Shown: positions 47,726 to 59,417, counted from the first letter of the stretch. The stretch: 64,000 nucleotides of DNA from Serripes groenlandicus (GCA_031761405.1 JASEVX010000008.1:37082903-37146902), one strand, 5' to 3'. A program made the numbers and translations. The notes: a model not told the origin generated them from the sequence alone.

Positions 47726-47809
47726 CTCTCCCCTATTTCTGTCATATTTATAACCTCAGAGCGATCGCGCGAACAGCAATGACTAACCAGAAAATACTTG
47801 ATTTTATAC

Positions 47810-48032
47810 ATATATGCATGTGTTTATGTATGTGTGTGGGCGTATGTATGTGTGTGAGTAAGTATATGTGTATATATGGTTGTATGTATGTATGCATTTG
47901 TACATGTGAGTATGTGTGGTGTGTGTGTATGTGCGTGCGTTCGGCGTGCGTGCGTTTGGCGTGCGTGCGTTTGGCGTGCGTGCGTGCGTTTGGCGTGCGT
48001 GCGTGCGTGCGTGCGTGTATGTGTGTGTTTCA
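47810..48032. repeat. (TATG/TGTG/TGCG) microsatellite
   Basis: TATGTATGTGTG blocks grade into GTGCGTGCGTTTGGCGTGCG repeats. The Cys-rich plus-strand frame and His/Thr-rich minus-strand frames are composition artefacts. Confidence 0.95.
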
Positions 48033-48184
48033 TCAGTCATATTTGTTAGCACTCATACTTACCTGCCATAATATAAACTTCAATATATCAAAGCCGTCTT
48101 CAAAATTGTAATTTATAGTTGAAAGGGAATGACCGTATCTAATGTTGTGAGAACTTGTGGTCAGACCCTTTTGCCTGTATTATA

Positions 48185-48995
48185 GGTTATTGACCCTGTA
48201 CTGTGAAATCATCGTTGGACCGAGTTCTTTGGTTGACGTTGCCGAGCTTGCGAGGTTACGTCCGCCAAAGAACGAGGTCCAACGATGATTTCACAGTACA
48301 GGGTCAATAACCTTTTTATTGCATACTTTCATATTGTAAACTATTTGCTTTACGTTGTGGAGGTTTTTTTTTATTATCTATAAATGATAATTAATCGTTC
48401 TTTGGCGGACGTAACCTCGCAAGCTCGGCAACGTCAACCAAAGAACTCGGTCCAACGATGATTTCACAGTACAGGGTCAATAACCTTTTTATTGCATACT
48501 TTCATATTGTAAACTATTTGCTTTACGTTGTGGAGGTTTTTTTTTATTATCTATAATTGATAAATCTGCTTCCGAATTAGAAACAAACTGTTTGTTTACA
48601 TAAGTAGTAATTTTTGTGCAAATGCCGTTTGAATTATAACGGTGACGTAATTTTTTTAAATGACGTCATGCACGTGCATAACCAACGTTTTAGACGCGCG
48701 TTTTAGACTGTTTTCATGTCAAAAACGTACTGTTAGCATGAGACAGTATGAAATTGTCCATGATCAATATATGAGAATTTAACATTACAAAGTCCCGTGA
48801 GGTTTAACAATGATATTTAGGTCAGCTATATTTGTTTACATAACAAAAGTAGTCCCTAGCATGTTAATTATGCAGAATTTTCGCACGTCCTTATCTACGG
48901 TCATGATCACTCCTTGACAGCGGTCATGATCGAAAAATCATGACCACTTTCTTCAATGCAAAGTAAACGGGACAATATGAAAGTATGCAATAATA
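48185..48995. mobile_element. Foldback element with a duplicated, flipped loop
   Basis: GGTTATTGACCCTGTACTGT... at 48185-48221 pairs with 48276-48312. The loop (TTCTTTGGTTGACGTTGCCG, AGCTTGCGAGGTTACGTCCG) reappears in the opposite orientation at about 48396-48446. After each, the same ~110 bases follow (48276-48390 and 48452-48560: GGTCCAACGATGATTTCACA, TTTATTGCATACTTTCATAT). The far end (about 48970-48995, ACAATATGAAAGTATGCAAT) mirrors 48318-48337 and may be the other terminus. Confidence 0.75.
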
Positions 48996-49224
48996 GTATA
49001 TGATATACCTGTACAATGTATAATGTTAAATAATTTTATATGGCAATAAAATATGTTTAAACTAAACTAATCATATAAGCCGCATCTTACGATTTGGCGT
49101 ATCGGTGACTCTTCGGTCTGGCATCATTTGGTTTAAACTTATTTATTTTACATCGATTGCAAAACAAGCTTTTAGCTTATATTAATCACGCTCGATGTCT
49201 GCTTCCTGGATACATAACCAGTTC

Positions 49225-49325
49225 TCGCGATCGTGTGGAAAAATCCCAAAGGCAGAATGCTCATAACGGGATTCGAACCCGGGACTTTTGGTACAATAGG
49301 CCGACGCTCTATCTCTGTACTACTG
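49225..49325 (-). repeat. SINE/tRNA-like head, minus strand
   Basis: The complement carries AGATAGAGCGTCGG (A-box-like) and TCCCGGGTTCGAATCCCG (strong B-box). The 5' arm does not pair well with the sequence after the T arm, so it is not called as a functional tRNA. Confidence 0.5.
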
Positions 49326-49407
49326 TCTTCCATCATGTAAAGTGGCAGTGGTGCTTATAATACTAGCCGGGTTACAATTATAACATTTTTTTGGCAGAAG
49401 ATGTATT

Positions 49408-49612
49408 AACACTTTCCCGCATAAAGATGCATTCTGACGAAATATGAAATCATTGTGGCAATGAGCAATTGCTCATTATGAGCATATTTTCCTTTTGCCA
49501 TAATAATTCAAACTCTACATGTATTTAATAATAATACGTTCATTTATCAAGATTTTCTATACGTTTTCAAAGTCAATTGCTACAGATTAGCTGTAAGTCG
49601 GAAATGGTTATG
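49408..49612. mobile_element. Palindromic MITE, nearly full length
   Basis: Starts TAACACTTTCCCGCATAAAG, has the central mirror GAGCAATTGCTC and ends TAAGTCGGAAATGGTTA. Confidence 0.7.
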
Positions 49613-49850
49613 GTCTACATAATGAAGGACAACGGATGCACAGGATCCCTTGAGACATTACTGTTCGTAGATGCATTAAAACCCCAAATCGCCAGATTTT
49701 AATCATTTGTTTAGTATTGAAATATATTTCACTCGAGTCCGGATCTTATAGCATAACAGCGAACAATAAAGTCTCGTGCGAGCCTGCCACACATGTGAAG
49801 AGTTTATTGCCATAGCCGTTATTGTCCGCCTTATTCTAGAAGCACTTGTC

Positions 49851-50104
49851 ATATGAGCCGTTCCACGAGAAAACCAACATTATGGACTGATCATATCAGC
49901 ATGTACAGTCCGCGCAGGCTAATCCGGCCCGACACATTCCGTCTCAGGAGGATAGATGTATAGAGTAATGATTCATGAAACAGAAAATCCACAAGAAGTG
50001 AACATTGTTGTCTGAATTAAATTGCTTGACATGCTTAGGCTGATCCGGGTCGATATTTTCCGCAGAGTCCACAATGTTGGTTTTCTCGTGGAACAGCTTA
50101 TACG
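49851..50104 (+). mobile_element. ~240-bp MITE, full length
   Basis: Begins ATATGAGCCGTTCCACGAGA and ends TTCTCGTGGAACAGCTTATA. Internal landmarks CTCAGGAGGATAGATGTATA and CCACAAGAAGTGAACATTG are diverged. Confidence 0.8.
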
Positions 50105-50876
50105 TGAATTGTTGGACAAAAGTCTAGAACTGTTCTACAAGCGAATGCCGTAAGACCACTTTTCGCGTGGTCCCACTTATTTTCAATTCATTAGCACTGT
50201 AACATACTCTCAAATATAAACAAGAAATGGGTCGTATTTTGTTATGTAAAAATCGTATATAGAATGGTGTTTGAAAATTAATTATCAGAAAATAGCAATA
50301 AACTAAAGAAAATACCAAAAGTAATCTGAATTCTTTAAAACAAAATGTTTTTTGTCACTGTACACTCGAACTCAGCTTTATGTGACCTGGCAAGTTTTTT
50401 CAAATGTATACAATAAGACATAGATACCTCAAGAATCGTCGAACAAAAAAGGTTTGCCCACTATTTATGTCGTGTCGTGGCATAAATGCGTCGTGGATTC
50501 GTTGTGACCCAACCTTAACATAAACAACACTTATGTGTATGATTTAATGTTTTATTTATATTATTGAAATCAGATAAAAACATTATGACGCATATCGGAT
50601 AAATTCTAAGACAGCACAGAATTCGAGAAAACGACATATCACGAAATGTTATTATAAATATTTAGTTATTATCTAAAACCAACTTTCGCATAAATGAATT
50701 GAAGAAATTACTTTTTAATTTTATGAGTAGAAATATCTGAGGGAGGCCATAAGAAATCCACCCTGTGAACACTGTCGACCACAATGGATCAAGATCAGTC
50801 TGTACATCTGTAAAGTTGATTCTTTGATTTACTTTTCAAAAGATCAGTTGGTACAGATGCACACTCGGGTCTTTCT

Positions 50877-51165
50877 ACCAGCCGAGCACCGGTAGCGACG
50901 CGGGCTGTCAATCCAGGGGTTGTGAGTTCGAATCCCAGCTCGGCCAACATTTTTTCTGACGTTTGACAAAAGTCACTGTGACATGCGTCATTCGTCTTTC
51001 ACCAATGGGCTTACAGTCTATGTAGAAAAGCAGCCAGTTGCGTGGAAAGTATGTTGTGTTTGATATTGGTATGAGAAAGCCAGGAAACGCATGAGTAGGT
51101 GAACTGGCCGCAGTGATATGACTGAACAATTGTTGAAAACGGCTTTAAACCCAATCAATCAGTCT
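50877..51165 (+). repeat. tRNA-derived SINE, full length
   Basis: The head has a perfect seven-base acceptor-like stem (GCCGAGC at 50881, GCTCGGC near its 3' side), B-box GAGTTCGAATCCC and a following CCA-like trinucleotide. The body includes CTGTGACATGCGTCATTCGT, TTTCACCAATGGGCTTACAG and AGGTGAACTGGCCGCAGTGA. The tail is AAAACGGCTTTAAACCCAAT followed by CAATCA. An inverted copy is at 59.4 kb. Confidence 0.8.
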
Positions 51166-51224
51166 TGTGAGAATGGCGATATAGTTGGTCAATTTCAAAG
51201 CGGTCACTGAGTCCAGAGGGCTGT

Positions 51225-51457
51225 ACCCTTTCACACATACAATAAATCTGCAGCAGACGAATATGGAAACATGTACGTGTAGGCAAAACAAATGGAAAAT
51301 CTCTATAAATGATAGGATTATTATTGAATAGAATTGAAACATTGCGGCAAAATGAAAAATAATTCATTTTGTTGTATTTTTCCTTTTGTCATACTATTTT
51401 CAAAAATCGTCTGCTGCAGACACGTCAAAATCCTTCCGCAATGGGGAAAGGGTTAGG
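51225..51457. mobile_element. Palindromic MITE, full length
   Basis: Starts GTACCCTTTCACACATACAA and ends ATGGGGAAAGGGTTA. Halves mirror through CTGCAGCAGACGA / TCGTCTGCTGCAGA. Confidence 0.75.
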
Positions 51458-51509
51458 ATAAAGAACACGCCCACTTGTATCTAAAGTTGACTGTTTTGTT
51501 CAGACTGCT

Positions 51510-51645
51510 TAAGATCACTATCACACATTTAAGGTTGTCTGATCACGATCACAGATATTAGTATGTGTGATCACTATCACATACTTGAGGTAATGCGATA
51601 ACTATAACACATTTTCAAAAATGTGATCACTATCACAGATGTTAT
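51510..51645. repeat. ~28-bp short array with a palindromic word
   Basis: TGATCACTATCACA-type words recur at about 51513, 51541, 51567, 51597 and 51625. Four to five imperfect copies. Confidence 0.6.
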
Positions 51646-51877
51646 GATATGTGAATATTTAAACAGAATTTTTAGATATTTTTACGAAAATAAAAACAAC
51701 AACTGAAAACACGTTTTAAATAAGGTGATATTAACGAAACATCATATAACATAGTTGACTAATACCAAAGACAAAATAGTACACATCGAATAAGAAAGAA
51801 AAAAAGAAATTCGGCCATGATACGTGAGAATCTACCTTCGGGACCAGGAATATCAGCTTTTCACTTCTGGACAGCCT

Positions 51878-52043
51878 GATGAGGATATTGCATGTTCGCA
51901 ACCATCGTTCAAGCATCCGGATGGCTCCAACCACAAACAAAACATACAGCAACCAGTTTTGATGAGGATATTGCATGTTCGCAACCATCGTTCAAGCATC
52001 CGGATGGCTCCAACCACAAACAAAACATACAGCAACCAGTTTT
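51878..52043. repeat. 83-bp exact tandem duplication
   Basis: GATGAGGATATTGCATGTTC starts at 51878 and 51961; the two 83-bp copies are identical by eye. Frames open across it on both strands are not recognised as any protein. Confidence 0.9.
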
Positions 52044-52239
52044 GAAAATGACATTCCAAATTCCGATGGTCAGATTTCGTGTAACCTGGTTCGAATGCCG
52101 AACACGTTACCAAGTCAACGAAGAAAAAAAAAGAACACGTTTATGACTATTTCTTTTCCTTTGCCAGCAAACCACAGGGTTGGGTTTTAAATGCAGTTTT
52201 TTTTAATAATTGGGTTTATCAGGAATAGTTTGTTTGTAC

Positions 52240-52505
52240 ATGGTTGCAGTTGACGCCGCTTTCAACAATTTCTCAGTTATATCACGACGTTTCCTGGGTC
52301 AGTTACCAGTACTACTGGTCCATTTATCATGACACCAGTGAGTCAGTCGTTATGCTAACCCGACAGCATCTCTGAGCGCCAAGGAAGCAAAGTCATAACA
52401 ACCATGTTTAAAGTAGTTGGTATGACCCAGACGGGGATCGAACCCGCGACCGCACTGCAGGCAGACGGTATGTTACTACAGCACCGAGGCGGTGTATCAG
52501 GAATA
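52240..52505 (-). repeat. tRNA-derived SINE, full length
   Basis: Minus strand: CCGCCTCGGTGCTGTAGTAA (A-box-like), GCGGGTTCGATCCCCGTC (B-box), then GGACCAGTAGTACTGG and AACTGACCCAGGAAACG, ending in a GTTGAAAGCGGCGTCAACT tail. Same subfamily as 8.24 and 23.55 kb. Confidence 0.75.
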
Positions 52506-52559
52506 GAGTCCGTATCCTGGTACATCTGGTTAGTCAATGACTGTCCGGAAATACCGACA

Positions 52560-52920
52560 TGGTGATCAGATTATCCTTTTGTCACAATGTTTTCACTAAA
52601 TATTGAATAAATGATGTTTTATTTAAAAAGAATTTCCAAAATTTATAATTAATTAATATAAGCATTCTGCTGCAAACTTTTGGTACATGGGAAAGGGTTA
52701 AATAATTGAGTTTCACATTAACCCTTTCCCACGCATTTTGACGTATCTGCAGCAGACGACCTTTGAAAACATCGTGACAAAAGGAGAAATTGCTCAAAAC
52801 GATGTTTTCATCTTTTTTTTAGCAATTATACCGTTAATTATAGAGAATTTCCATATTTTTGAGTAGACATATTTCAAAGTCGTCTACTGCAGATTTTGCT
52901 GTATGTGGGAAGTATCCCTG
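52560..52920. mobile_element. Two palindromic MITEs side by side
   Basis: First about 52562-52700, reverse part ending GGGAAAGGGTTA; second about 52718-52915, starting TTAACCCTTTCCCACGCATT and ending GTATGTGGGAAG. Confidence 0.65.
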
Positions 52921-53480
52921 TGCATTATGTTTTTCTATGATTGATAAAGAACACCGGCATGATGAACATCAACTGTTACCGCCCAACACTCGGTCAACAT
53001 GTACTGAAAAAGAGGAACAGGTAAAATGAGTCACGTCACACGTAGACCAATCAATTTCTCCTATCGGCAAACAAATGAATACTGCTTTACAGAGGTTTCT
53101 TGGAACCTGCTATGAATAATTAGCGAACACTGCAGAGCCAGATGTACGCGCTGGCTGATCTGGTACACATACTGGTTGCAAAAGTCTTAAGGTTTATTTT
53201 GCAGAGCGCCGCTAATTTAATTTACGTTTAGCCCACTCAACACGCTCTGACCGGTATCATCCTAATTGGTTTTCAAAATGTAAAGATTTTGATACAAATT
53301 GATAAATGAGTTAGGAATAATGTAGACCAATATTCGACTGTGCGAATGCGTATGCTGATATTGGTATTCCATGTTCGCTTAGTGGGTGCTTATGAACCCT
53401 TCACACAAATGTTTCTGAAATTTGCGAACATTGGAAGTATGATTTTGCCAAATAGTTGAAAAAGGTTCGAGGAACAAAAA
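52921..53480. other. No gene seen
   Basis: Contains a copy of the dispersed CAGAGCCAGATGTACGCGCTGG repeat family in truncated form (about 53130-53210). No exon recognised. Confidence 0.35.
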
Positions 53481-53484
53481 GAGA

Positions 53485-54755
53485 CCTATTTGTGTGAATG
53501 ATTCGAAGCGTCACAGCAAAATAGCAGTTGAGTGTGTATGAAAGGAAGCGTTACATCTAAATATCAGTTAAGTGTATGAAAGGAAGCGTTACATCAAAAT
53601 ATCAGTTGAGTGTATGAAAGGAAGCATTACATCAAAATATAAGTTGAGAGTATGAAAGGAAATTTTACATCAAAATATAAATTGATTGTATGAAAGGAAG
53701 CGTTACATCAAAATATCAGTTGAGTGCACGAAAGGCAGCATAACATCAAAATGTCAGTTTAGTGTATAAAGAAAAAGTAAGAATTAATTCAAAATATCAG
53801 TTAATTGTATGAAAGGAAGCGTTACATCAAAATATCAGTTGAGTATATTTGAAAGGATGTGTTTTTCAAAATATAAGTTGAGTGTATTAAAGGAATTATT
53901 GCATCAAAATATAAGTTGGGTGTATGAAAGGAAGTGTTACATCAAAATATCAGTTGAGTGTATGAATGGAAGAATTACATCAAAATATTATTTTAGCTTA
54001 TGTAAAGAAGCGCTACATCAAAATATGAGTTGAGTGTATGAAAGAAAGCGATATCTCAAAATAGCAGTTGAGTATATAAAAGGAAGAGTTACATCAAAAT
54101 ATAAATCGAGTGTGTACACTGAAGCGTAACTTCAACATATCAGTTGAGTGTATAAAAGGGGGAGTAACATCAAAATATCAGTTGAGTTTATAAAAGGAAA
54201 GGTCACATCAAAATATAAGTTGAGTGTATATAAGCAAGCTTACATCGAAATATCAGTTGAGTGTATGAAAGGAAGCGTTATAATCGAAATATCAGTTGAG
54301 TGTATGAAAGGAAGCGTTACATTAACATATAAGTTTAGTTCATGAACGGAGGCGTTACATTTAAAGATAAGTTGAGTTTATGAATGGAGACGTTACAACA
54401 AAATAATAGATGAGTTTATAAACGGGGGAAATACATCAAAATATAAGTTGAGTTTATCAAACTATAAGTTGAGTTTATGAACGGAGGCTTTACATCAAAA
54501 TAATAGTTGAATTAATGAACGGAGGTGTTACATCAACATATCAGTTGAGTGTATTAAGGGAAGCGTCACATCGAAATATAAGTTGAGTGTATGAAAGGAA
54601 GCTTCACATCAAAATATAAGTTGATTGTATGAAAAGAAGCGTCACAACAAAATACCAGGTGAGTGTATTAAATGGAAACTTTACATCAAAATGCCAAGTG
54701 ATGGAGACAATCAAAATATCAGGTGAGTGTATGAAAAGAATCTTTACATCAAAAT
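53485..54755. repeat. Second 38-bp minisatellite array (about 32 units)
   Basis: Units AGTTGAGTGTATGAAAGGAA, GCGTTACATCAAAATATC, more diverged than the other arrays. It has the same period as the 14.9-19.9 kb array but an unrelated sequence. Lies just downstream of gene C exon 4, in what would be its last intron or 3' flank. Confidence 0.9.
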
Positions 54756-54983
54756 AGCAATTGATAACGTCCGTCCTTGAATAAAGGTACTAGTAGAGTT
54801 GGGTACACTCTTCATATATTACTTACATTGGCTTATCAGAAGATTCATTCAAATGTGTGTTCATTCTGATAAGACTGAGAAGATGTACAAGGTGAACTGA
54901 ATCTATGCTGGTCAGAAATGCCAACGTGTACCTTTTCACAGACGGGCTGATTTAATTGGCATGAAAGAATAAAAGTTACATAC

Positions 54984-55120
54984 TTAACACATAATTTAAG
55001 ATCCACACAACCCAACACGCTATCGTCGTCTTTGAGCGCAACTAACAGTTCAAAGGCTCCATGAATGACTAAATCAACATTCCCTAAAGGAACAAGCAAG
55101 TTTTCGAACACGTACGTCTT
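54984..55120 (-). CDS. GM2-activator-like gene C, exon 4
   Basis: 137 bp; minus-strand acceptor CTTTTCTTCACAG, donor GTATGT at the same phase as gene B exon 4. It encodes the C-terminal ML strands with the last framework Cys (LGC) and the additional Cys (KLC) also present in gene B. Exons 1 to 3 are not in the window between here and its right edge, so they are expected to the right, beyond the 64-bp and 77-bp arrays. The terminal exon downstream was not found. The sequence keeps an open frame and conserved splice signals, so there is no evidence of decay. Confidence 0.75.
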
Positions 55121-55169
55121 CTGTGAAGAAAAGAAAAAGTTCGCACACCTTGGAAAAGAAACAAATTGG

Positions 55170-55480
55170 CATTTCTGAATAGTGTAGATTCAGATCAGTC
55201 TGAATATCTGTTCAGTCTTATTAGAATCTACTCAAGTTGACATAATCTTCTGATCAGTCTATGTAATTTATATGTGAATAGTGGATATCTTAATCAGACT
55301 GCGTATACACATGCTGATCTAAATATATTCTGTTCCCAAAAGCCAACATGTACTTATTTTAATGGGCGGACTCAAACGGAGATTTCCACCTGAATAATCG
55401 CCCATCGACCATCAAATAATCTGATCAACATTCACTGAGTGTCTGGTATACTTTATCGATGTATCAGGAATTCGCCGTGG
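55170..55480. other. Dispersed repeat, no gene seen
   Basis: Two tandem-like copies of the GATTCAGATCAGTCTGAATA repeat (about 55185 and 55285), also seen near 54.86-54.95 kb. Confidence 0.45.
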
Positions 55481-55560
55481 CCGAGTAAATAGTGTCAGGG
55501 GTTTGGAACCGCGGGCTGGATCCACGTCGGCCAGAGTAGAGTCACCTTGGTCAGGGCACA
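55481..55560 (+). repeat. SINE head at the start of the 64-bp satellite
   Basis: GCCGTGGCCGAGTAAATAGT (A-box-like), a degenerate B-box around GCGGGCTGGATCCACG, GTCGGCCA, then AGAGTCACCTTGGTCAGG leading directly into the first 64-bp unit. Together with the SINE tail at the far end of the second array it frames the satellite as an expanded SINE. Confidence 0.6.
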
Positions 55561-58080
55561 TTTCCTAGCCTAGAACTAGTTTGTTTACCCAGGAATCATG
55601 AATAAGTGAACAGTTGCCGTAACATAACCAAGCCTAGTACTAGTTTGTTTACCCAGGAATCATGAATAAGTGAATTGTTGCCGTAACATAACCTAGCCTA
55701 GTACTAGTTTGTTTACCCAGGAATCATGAATAAGTGAACTGTTGCCGTGATATAACCTAGTCTAGAACTAGTTTGTTTACCCAGGAATCATGAATAAGTG
55801 AATTGTTGCCGTGATATAACCTAGTCTAGAACTAGTTTCTTTACCCAGGAATCATGAATAAGTGAACTGTTGCCGTGATATAGCCTTGACTAGTACTAGT
55901 TTGTTTACCCAGGAATCATGAATAAGTGAATTGTTGCCGTGATATAACCTTGACTAGAACTAGTTTCTTTACCCAGGAATCATGAATAAGTGAACTGTTG
56001 CCGTGATATAGCCTTGACTAGTATTAGTTTGTTTACCCAGGAATCATGAATAAGTGAATTGTTGCCGTGATATAACCTAGTCTAGAACTAGTTTCTTTAC
56101 CCAGGAATCATGAATACGTGAACTGTTGCCGTGATATAGCCTAGCCTAGAATTAGTTTGTTTACCCAGGAATCATGAATAAGTGAATTGTTGCCGTGATA
56201 TAACCTTGACTAGAACTAGTTTCTTTACCCAGGAATCATGAATATGTGAATTGTTGCCGTGATATAGCCTTGACTAGTATTAGTTTGTTTACCCAGGAAT
56301 CATAAATAAGTGAACTGTTGCCGTGATATAGCCTTGACGAGTATTAGTTTGTTTACGCAGGAATCATGAGTAAGTGAACTGTTGCCGTGATATAGCCTTG
56401 ACTAGTATTAGTTTGTTTACCCAGGAATCATGAATAAGTGAATTGTTGCCGTGATATAGCCTTGACTAGTACTAGTTTCTTTACCCAGGAATCATGAATA
56501 AGTGAATTGTTGCCGTGATATAGCCTTGACTAGTACTAGTTTGTTTACCCAGGAATCATGAATAAGTGAACAGTTGCCGTAACATAACCTAGCCTAGTAC
56601 TAGTTTGTTTACCCAGGAATCATGAATAAGTGAACAGTTGCCGTAACATAACCTAGCCTAGTACTAGTTTGTTTACCCAGGAATCATGAATAAGTGAACT
56701 GTTGCCGTGATATAACCTAGTCTAGAACTAGTTTCTTTACCCATGAATCATGAATAAGTGAACTGTTGCCGTGATATAGCCTTGACTAGTATTAGTTTGT
56801 TTACCCAAGAATCATGAATAAGTGAATTGTTTCCGTGATATAACCTAGTCTAGAACTAGTTTCTTTACCCAGGAATCATGAATATGTGAATTGTTGCCGT
56901 GATATAACCTTGACTAGTATTAGTTTGTTTACCCAGGAATCATGAATAAGTGAACTGTTGCCGTGATATAGCCTTGACTAGTACTAGTTTGTTTACCCAG
57001 GAATCATGAATAAGTGAATTGTTGCCGTGATATAGCCTTGACTAGTATTAGTTTGTTTACCCAGGAATCATGAATAAGTGAATTGTTGCCGTGATATAAC
57101 CTAGTCTAGAACTAGTTTCTTTACCCAGGAATCATGAATAAGTGAATTGTTGCCGTGATATAGCCTTGACTAGTACTATATTGTTTACCCAGGGATCATG
57201 AATAAGTGAATTGTTGCCGTGATATAACCTTGACTAGTATTAGTTTGTTTACCCAGGAATCATGAATAAGTGAATTGTTGCCGTGATATAACCTAGTCTA
57301 GAACTAGTTTCTTTACCCAGGAATCATGAATAAGTGAATTGTTGCCGTGATATAGCCTTGACTAGTACTAGTTTGTTTACCCAGGAATCATGAATAAGTG
57401 AATTGTTGCCGTGATATAGCCTTGACTAGTATTAGTTTGTTTACCCAGGAATCATGAATAAGTGAACTGTTGCCGTGATATAGCCTTGACTAGTATTAGT
57501 TTGTTTACCCAGGAATCATGAATAAGTGAACTGTTGCCGTGATATAACCTTGACTAGTATTAGTTTGTTTACCCAGGAATCATGAATAAGTGAATTGTTG
57601 CCGTGATATAGCCTTGACTAGTACTAGTTTGTTTACCCAGGAATCATGAATAAGTGAACTGTTGCCGTAACATAACCTAGCCTAGTACTAGTTTGTTTAC
57701 CCAGGAATAAGTGAATTGTTGCCGTGATATAGCCTTGACTAGTACTAGTTTGTTTACCCAGGAATCATGAATATGTGAATTGTTGCCGTGATATAGCCTT
57801 GACTAGTACTAGTTTGTTTACCCAGAAATCATGAATAAGTGAACTGTTGCCGTGATATAACCTTGACTAGTACTAGTTTGTTTACCCAGGGAGCATGCAT
57901 ATGTGAATTGTTGCCGTGATATAACCTTGACTAGTACTAGTTAGTTTGTTTACCCAGGGATCATGAATAAGTGAACTGTTGCCGTGGTATAACCTAGCCC
58001 TAGAACTAGTTTGTTTACCCAGGGAGCATGAATAAGTGAATTGTTGCCGTGATATAACCTTGACTAGTACTAGTTAGTTT
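55561..58080 (+). repeat. 64-bp SINE-derived satellite array (about 39 units)
   Basis: Units TAGTACTAGTTTGTTTACCC, AGGAATCATGAATAAGTGAA, TTGTTGCCGTGATATAACCT. Variants AGGGATC and AGGGAGC appear only towards 57.9-58.05 kb. The unit equals the central part of the dispersed SINE at 23.55 kb. Confidence 0.95.
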
Positions 58081-58420
58081 TTGGGATAGGGGCGTTTCGC
58101 CACTATCCCATAGCGAAGCTGCTTTCGAAAAGTCGGATTAAAGCTGCAACCGCAGTCCACATGTGTATACCTACACCAAACTCGAGTATTGATTGGTTAT
58201 AATCTGCCTTTTCAACGATTTCATTGGTTCGACCGAATCACGAAACCCTCCGCTTGCATAAATTTATGAGACAAAATAGTTTCTATGAATGAAACACACT
58301 CTGAACTATGGTTGACCTTAATGTCGGTAGTGTGAGGTAACGTCGACCGTTCTGTGACCCCATTAGTTTACAACAGTCGACTTATAGAGAAATGTGCAAA
58401 GCACTGTAAATAAAATTATT
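58081..58420. other. Start of 4.2-kb block interrupting the satellite
   Basis: The array stops within AGTTAGTTT and is followed by GGGATAGGGGCGTTTCGCCA and CTATCCC, a short perfect hairpin. No gene. Confidence 0.5.
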
Positions 58421-58865
58421 GAAAGGAGTTGAAACCATTGTGGCAAAAGTAGAAATTGCCTACGAAAAGCAATTTCCCCTTTTGTCACAATGTTTTCGAT
58501 TGTCGTCTGCTGCACATGCGTCTGTAAGCGTCTGTAGGCGGAAAATGGTTACATCCTCCCCATGGAAGCGGAACCCTTTCCGTGATACTATAACAGTTCG
58601 AATATTTAAAAAATATTGTTGAAAATTAATTCTTTTCATATTTAAACGTTTTACTATGGACGTTCTTTCCCTCTTTCTCCCTTCCGGACACATTTTGAAT
58701 AACATGCTAGAGATGAATGATTACGAGCAATTTTGCCTTACATCAAGGGGAAAAATATATAGTTGAAACCTTTGTGGAAAAAGAGGAAATGGGTCATGAT
58801 AAACAATTCTGCAGCCGTCTGCTGCACATGCGTCAAAAAGCGACTGTAAGCGGGAAAGGGTCGAA
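58421..58865. mobile_element. Two palindromic MITE fragments
   Basis: About 58425-58560 (CATTGTGGCAAAAGTAGAAA, CCCCTTTTGTCACAATGTTT, GTCGTCTGCTGCACATGCG) and 58718-58862 (GTCTGCTGCACATGCGTCAA, AGCGGGAAAGGGT). A weaker relative runs to about 59170. Confidence 0.6.
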
Positions 58866-59417
58866 CCGTTCCCGTTATAGCTACTTAGTTACAAACAAAT
58901 GTTGAAAGTATATTTGCAAACGGAGCAATGAGCATTTCCTCCTTTTCAAACAATGCTTTGAAACATGAATCAATTTGTTTCTATAACCTAGATAACGAAA
59001 ACATTTGTCTACAGTTATTATTTTAACCTTTGCCCCTTTTAGACACATTTGACTAACCTTAACAGAACAAGTTTGTCTTTTTCCACAATGTTTTCATCAC
59101 TATTCAAAATCATACTTTTATTAATTCAGGTCAATAGTTATGCCTTAGTTCAATGTTGTTTGCTGTATATTTAGTCTATGTGGTCAAGGTTAAGGAATAC
59201 TGTAAACAAACTTGTTACAACATAATTCGTCCAAAGAGAGAGGTCCTACTGTGTATACATGCCATGAAAAAATGTTAGAAACGGTCTCACCGCTACTGGG
59301 GAATTGTTGGTAAAACAGGTCGCGTTTTGTGTTGAATATTCTCATGTGTCGCTGTGTGTAGACCCTACTAGGAAATAGAAATTAAATCTACAAATTATAG
59401 ATAAGTTAATTTCAACA

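Noticed and set aside
47779..48111. Cys/Val-rich and His/Thr-rich proteins
   Set aside because: Pure products of the TATG/TGCG microsatellite.
50877..50950. Functional tRNA gene
   Set aside because: Acceptor-like stem and B-box are good, but the anticodon arm is not convincing and the sequence continues into a SINE body with a full copy elsewhere.
51731..52146. Gene spanning the 83-bp duplication
   Set aside because: Frames are open on both strands because of the duplication, and no family resemblance or splice context was found.
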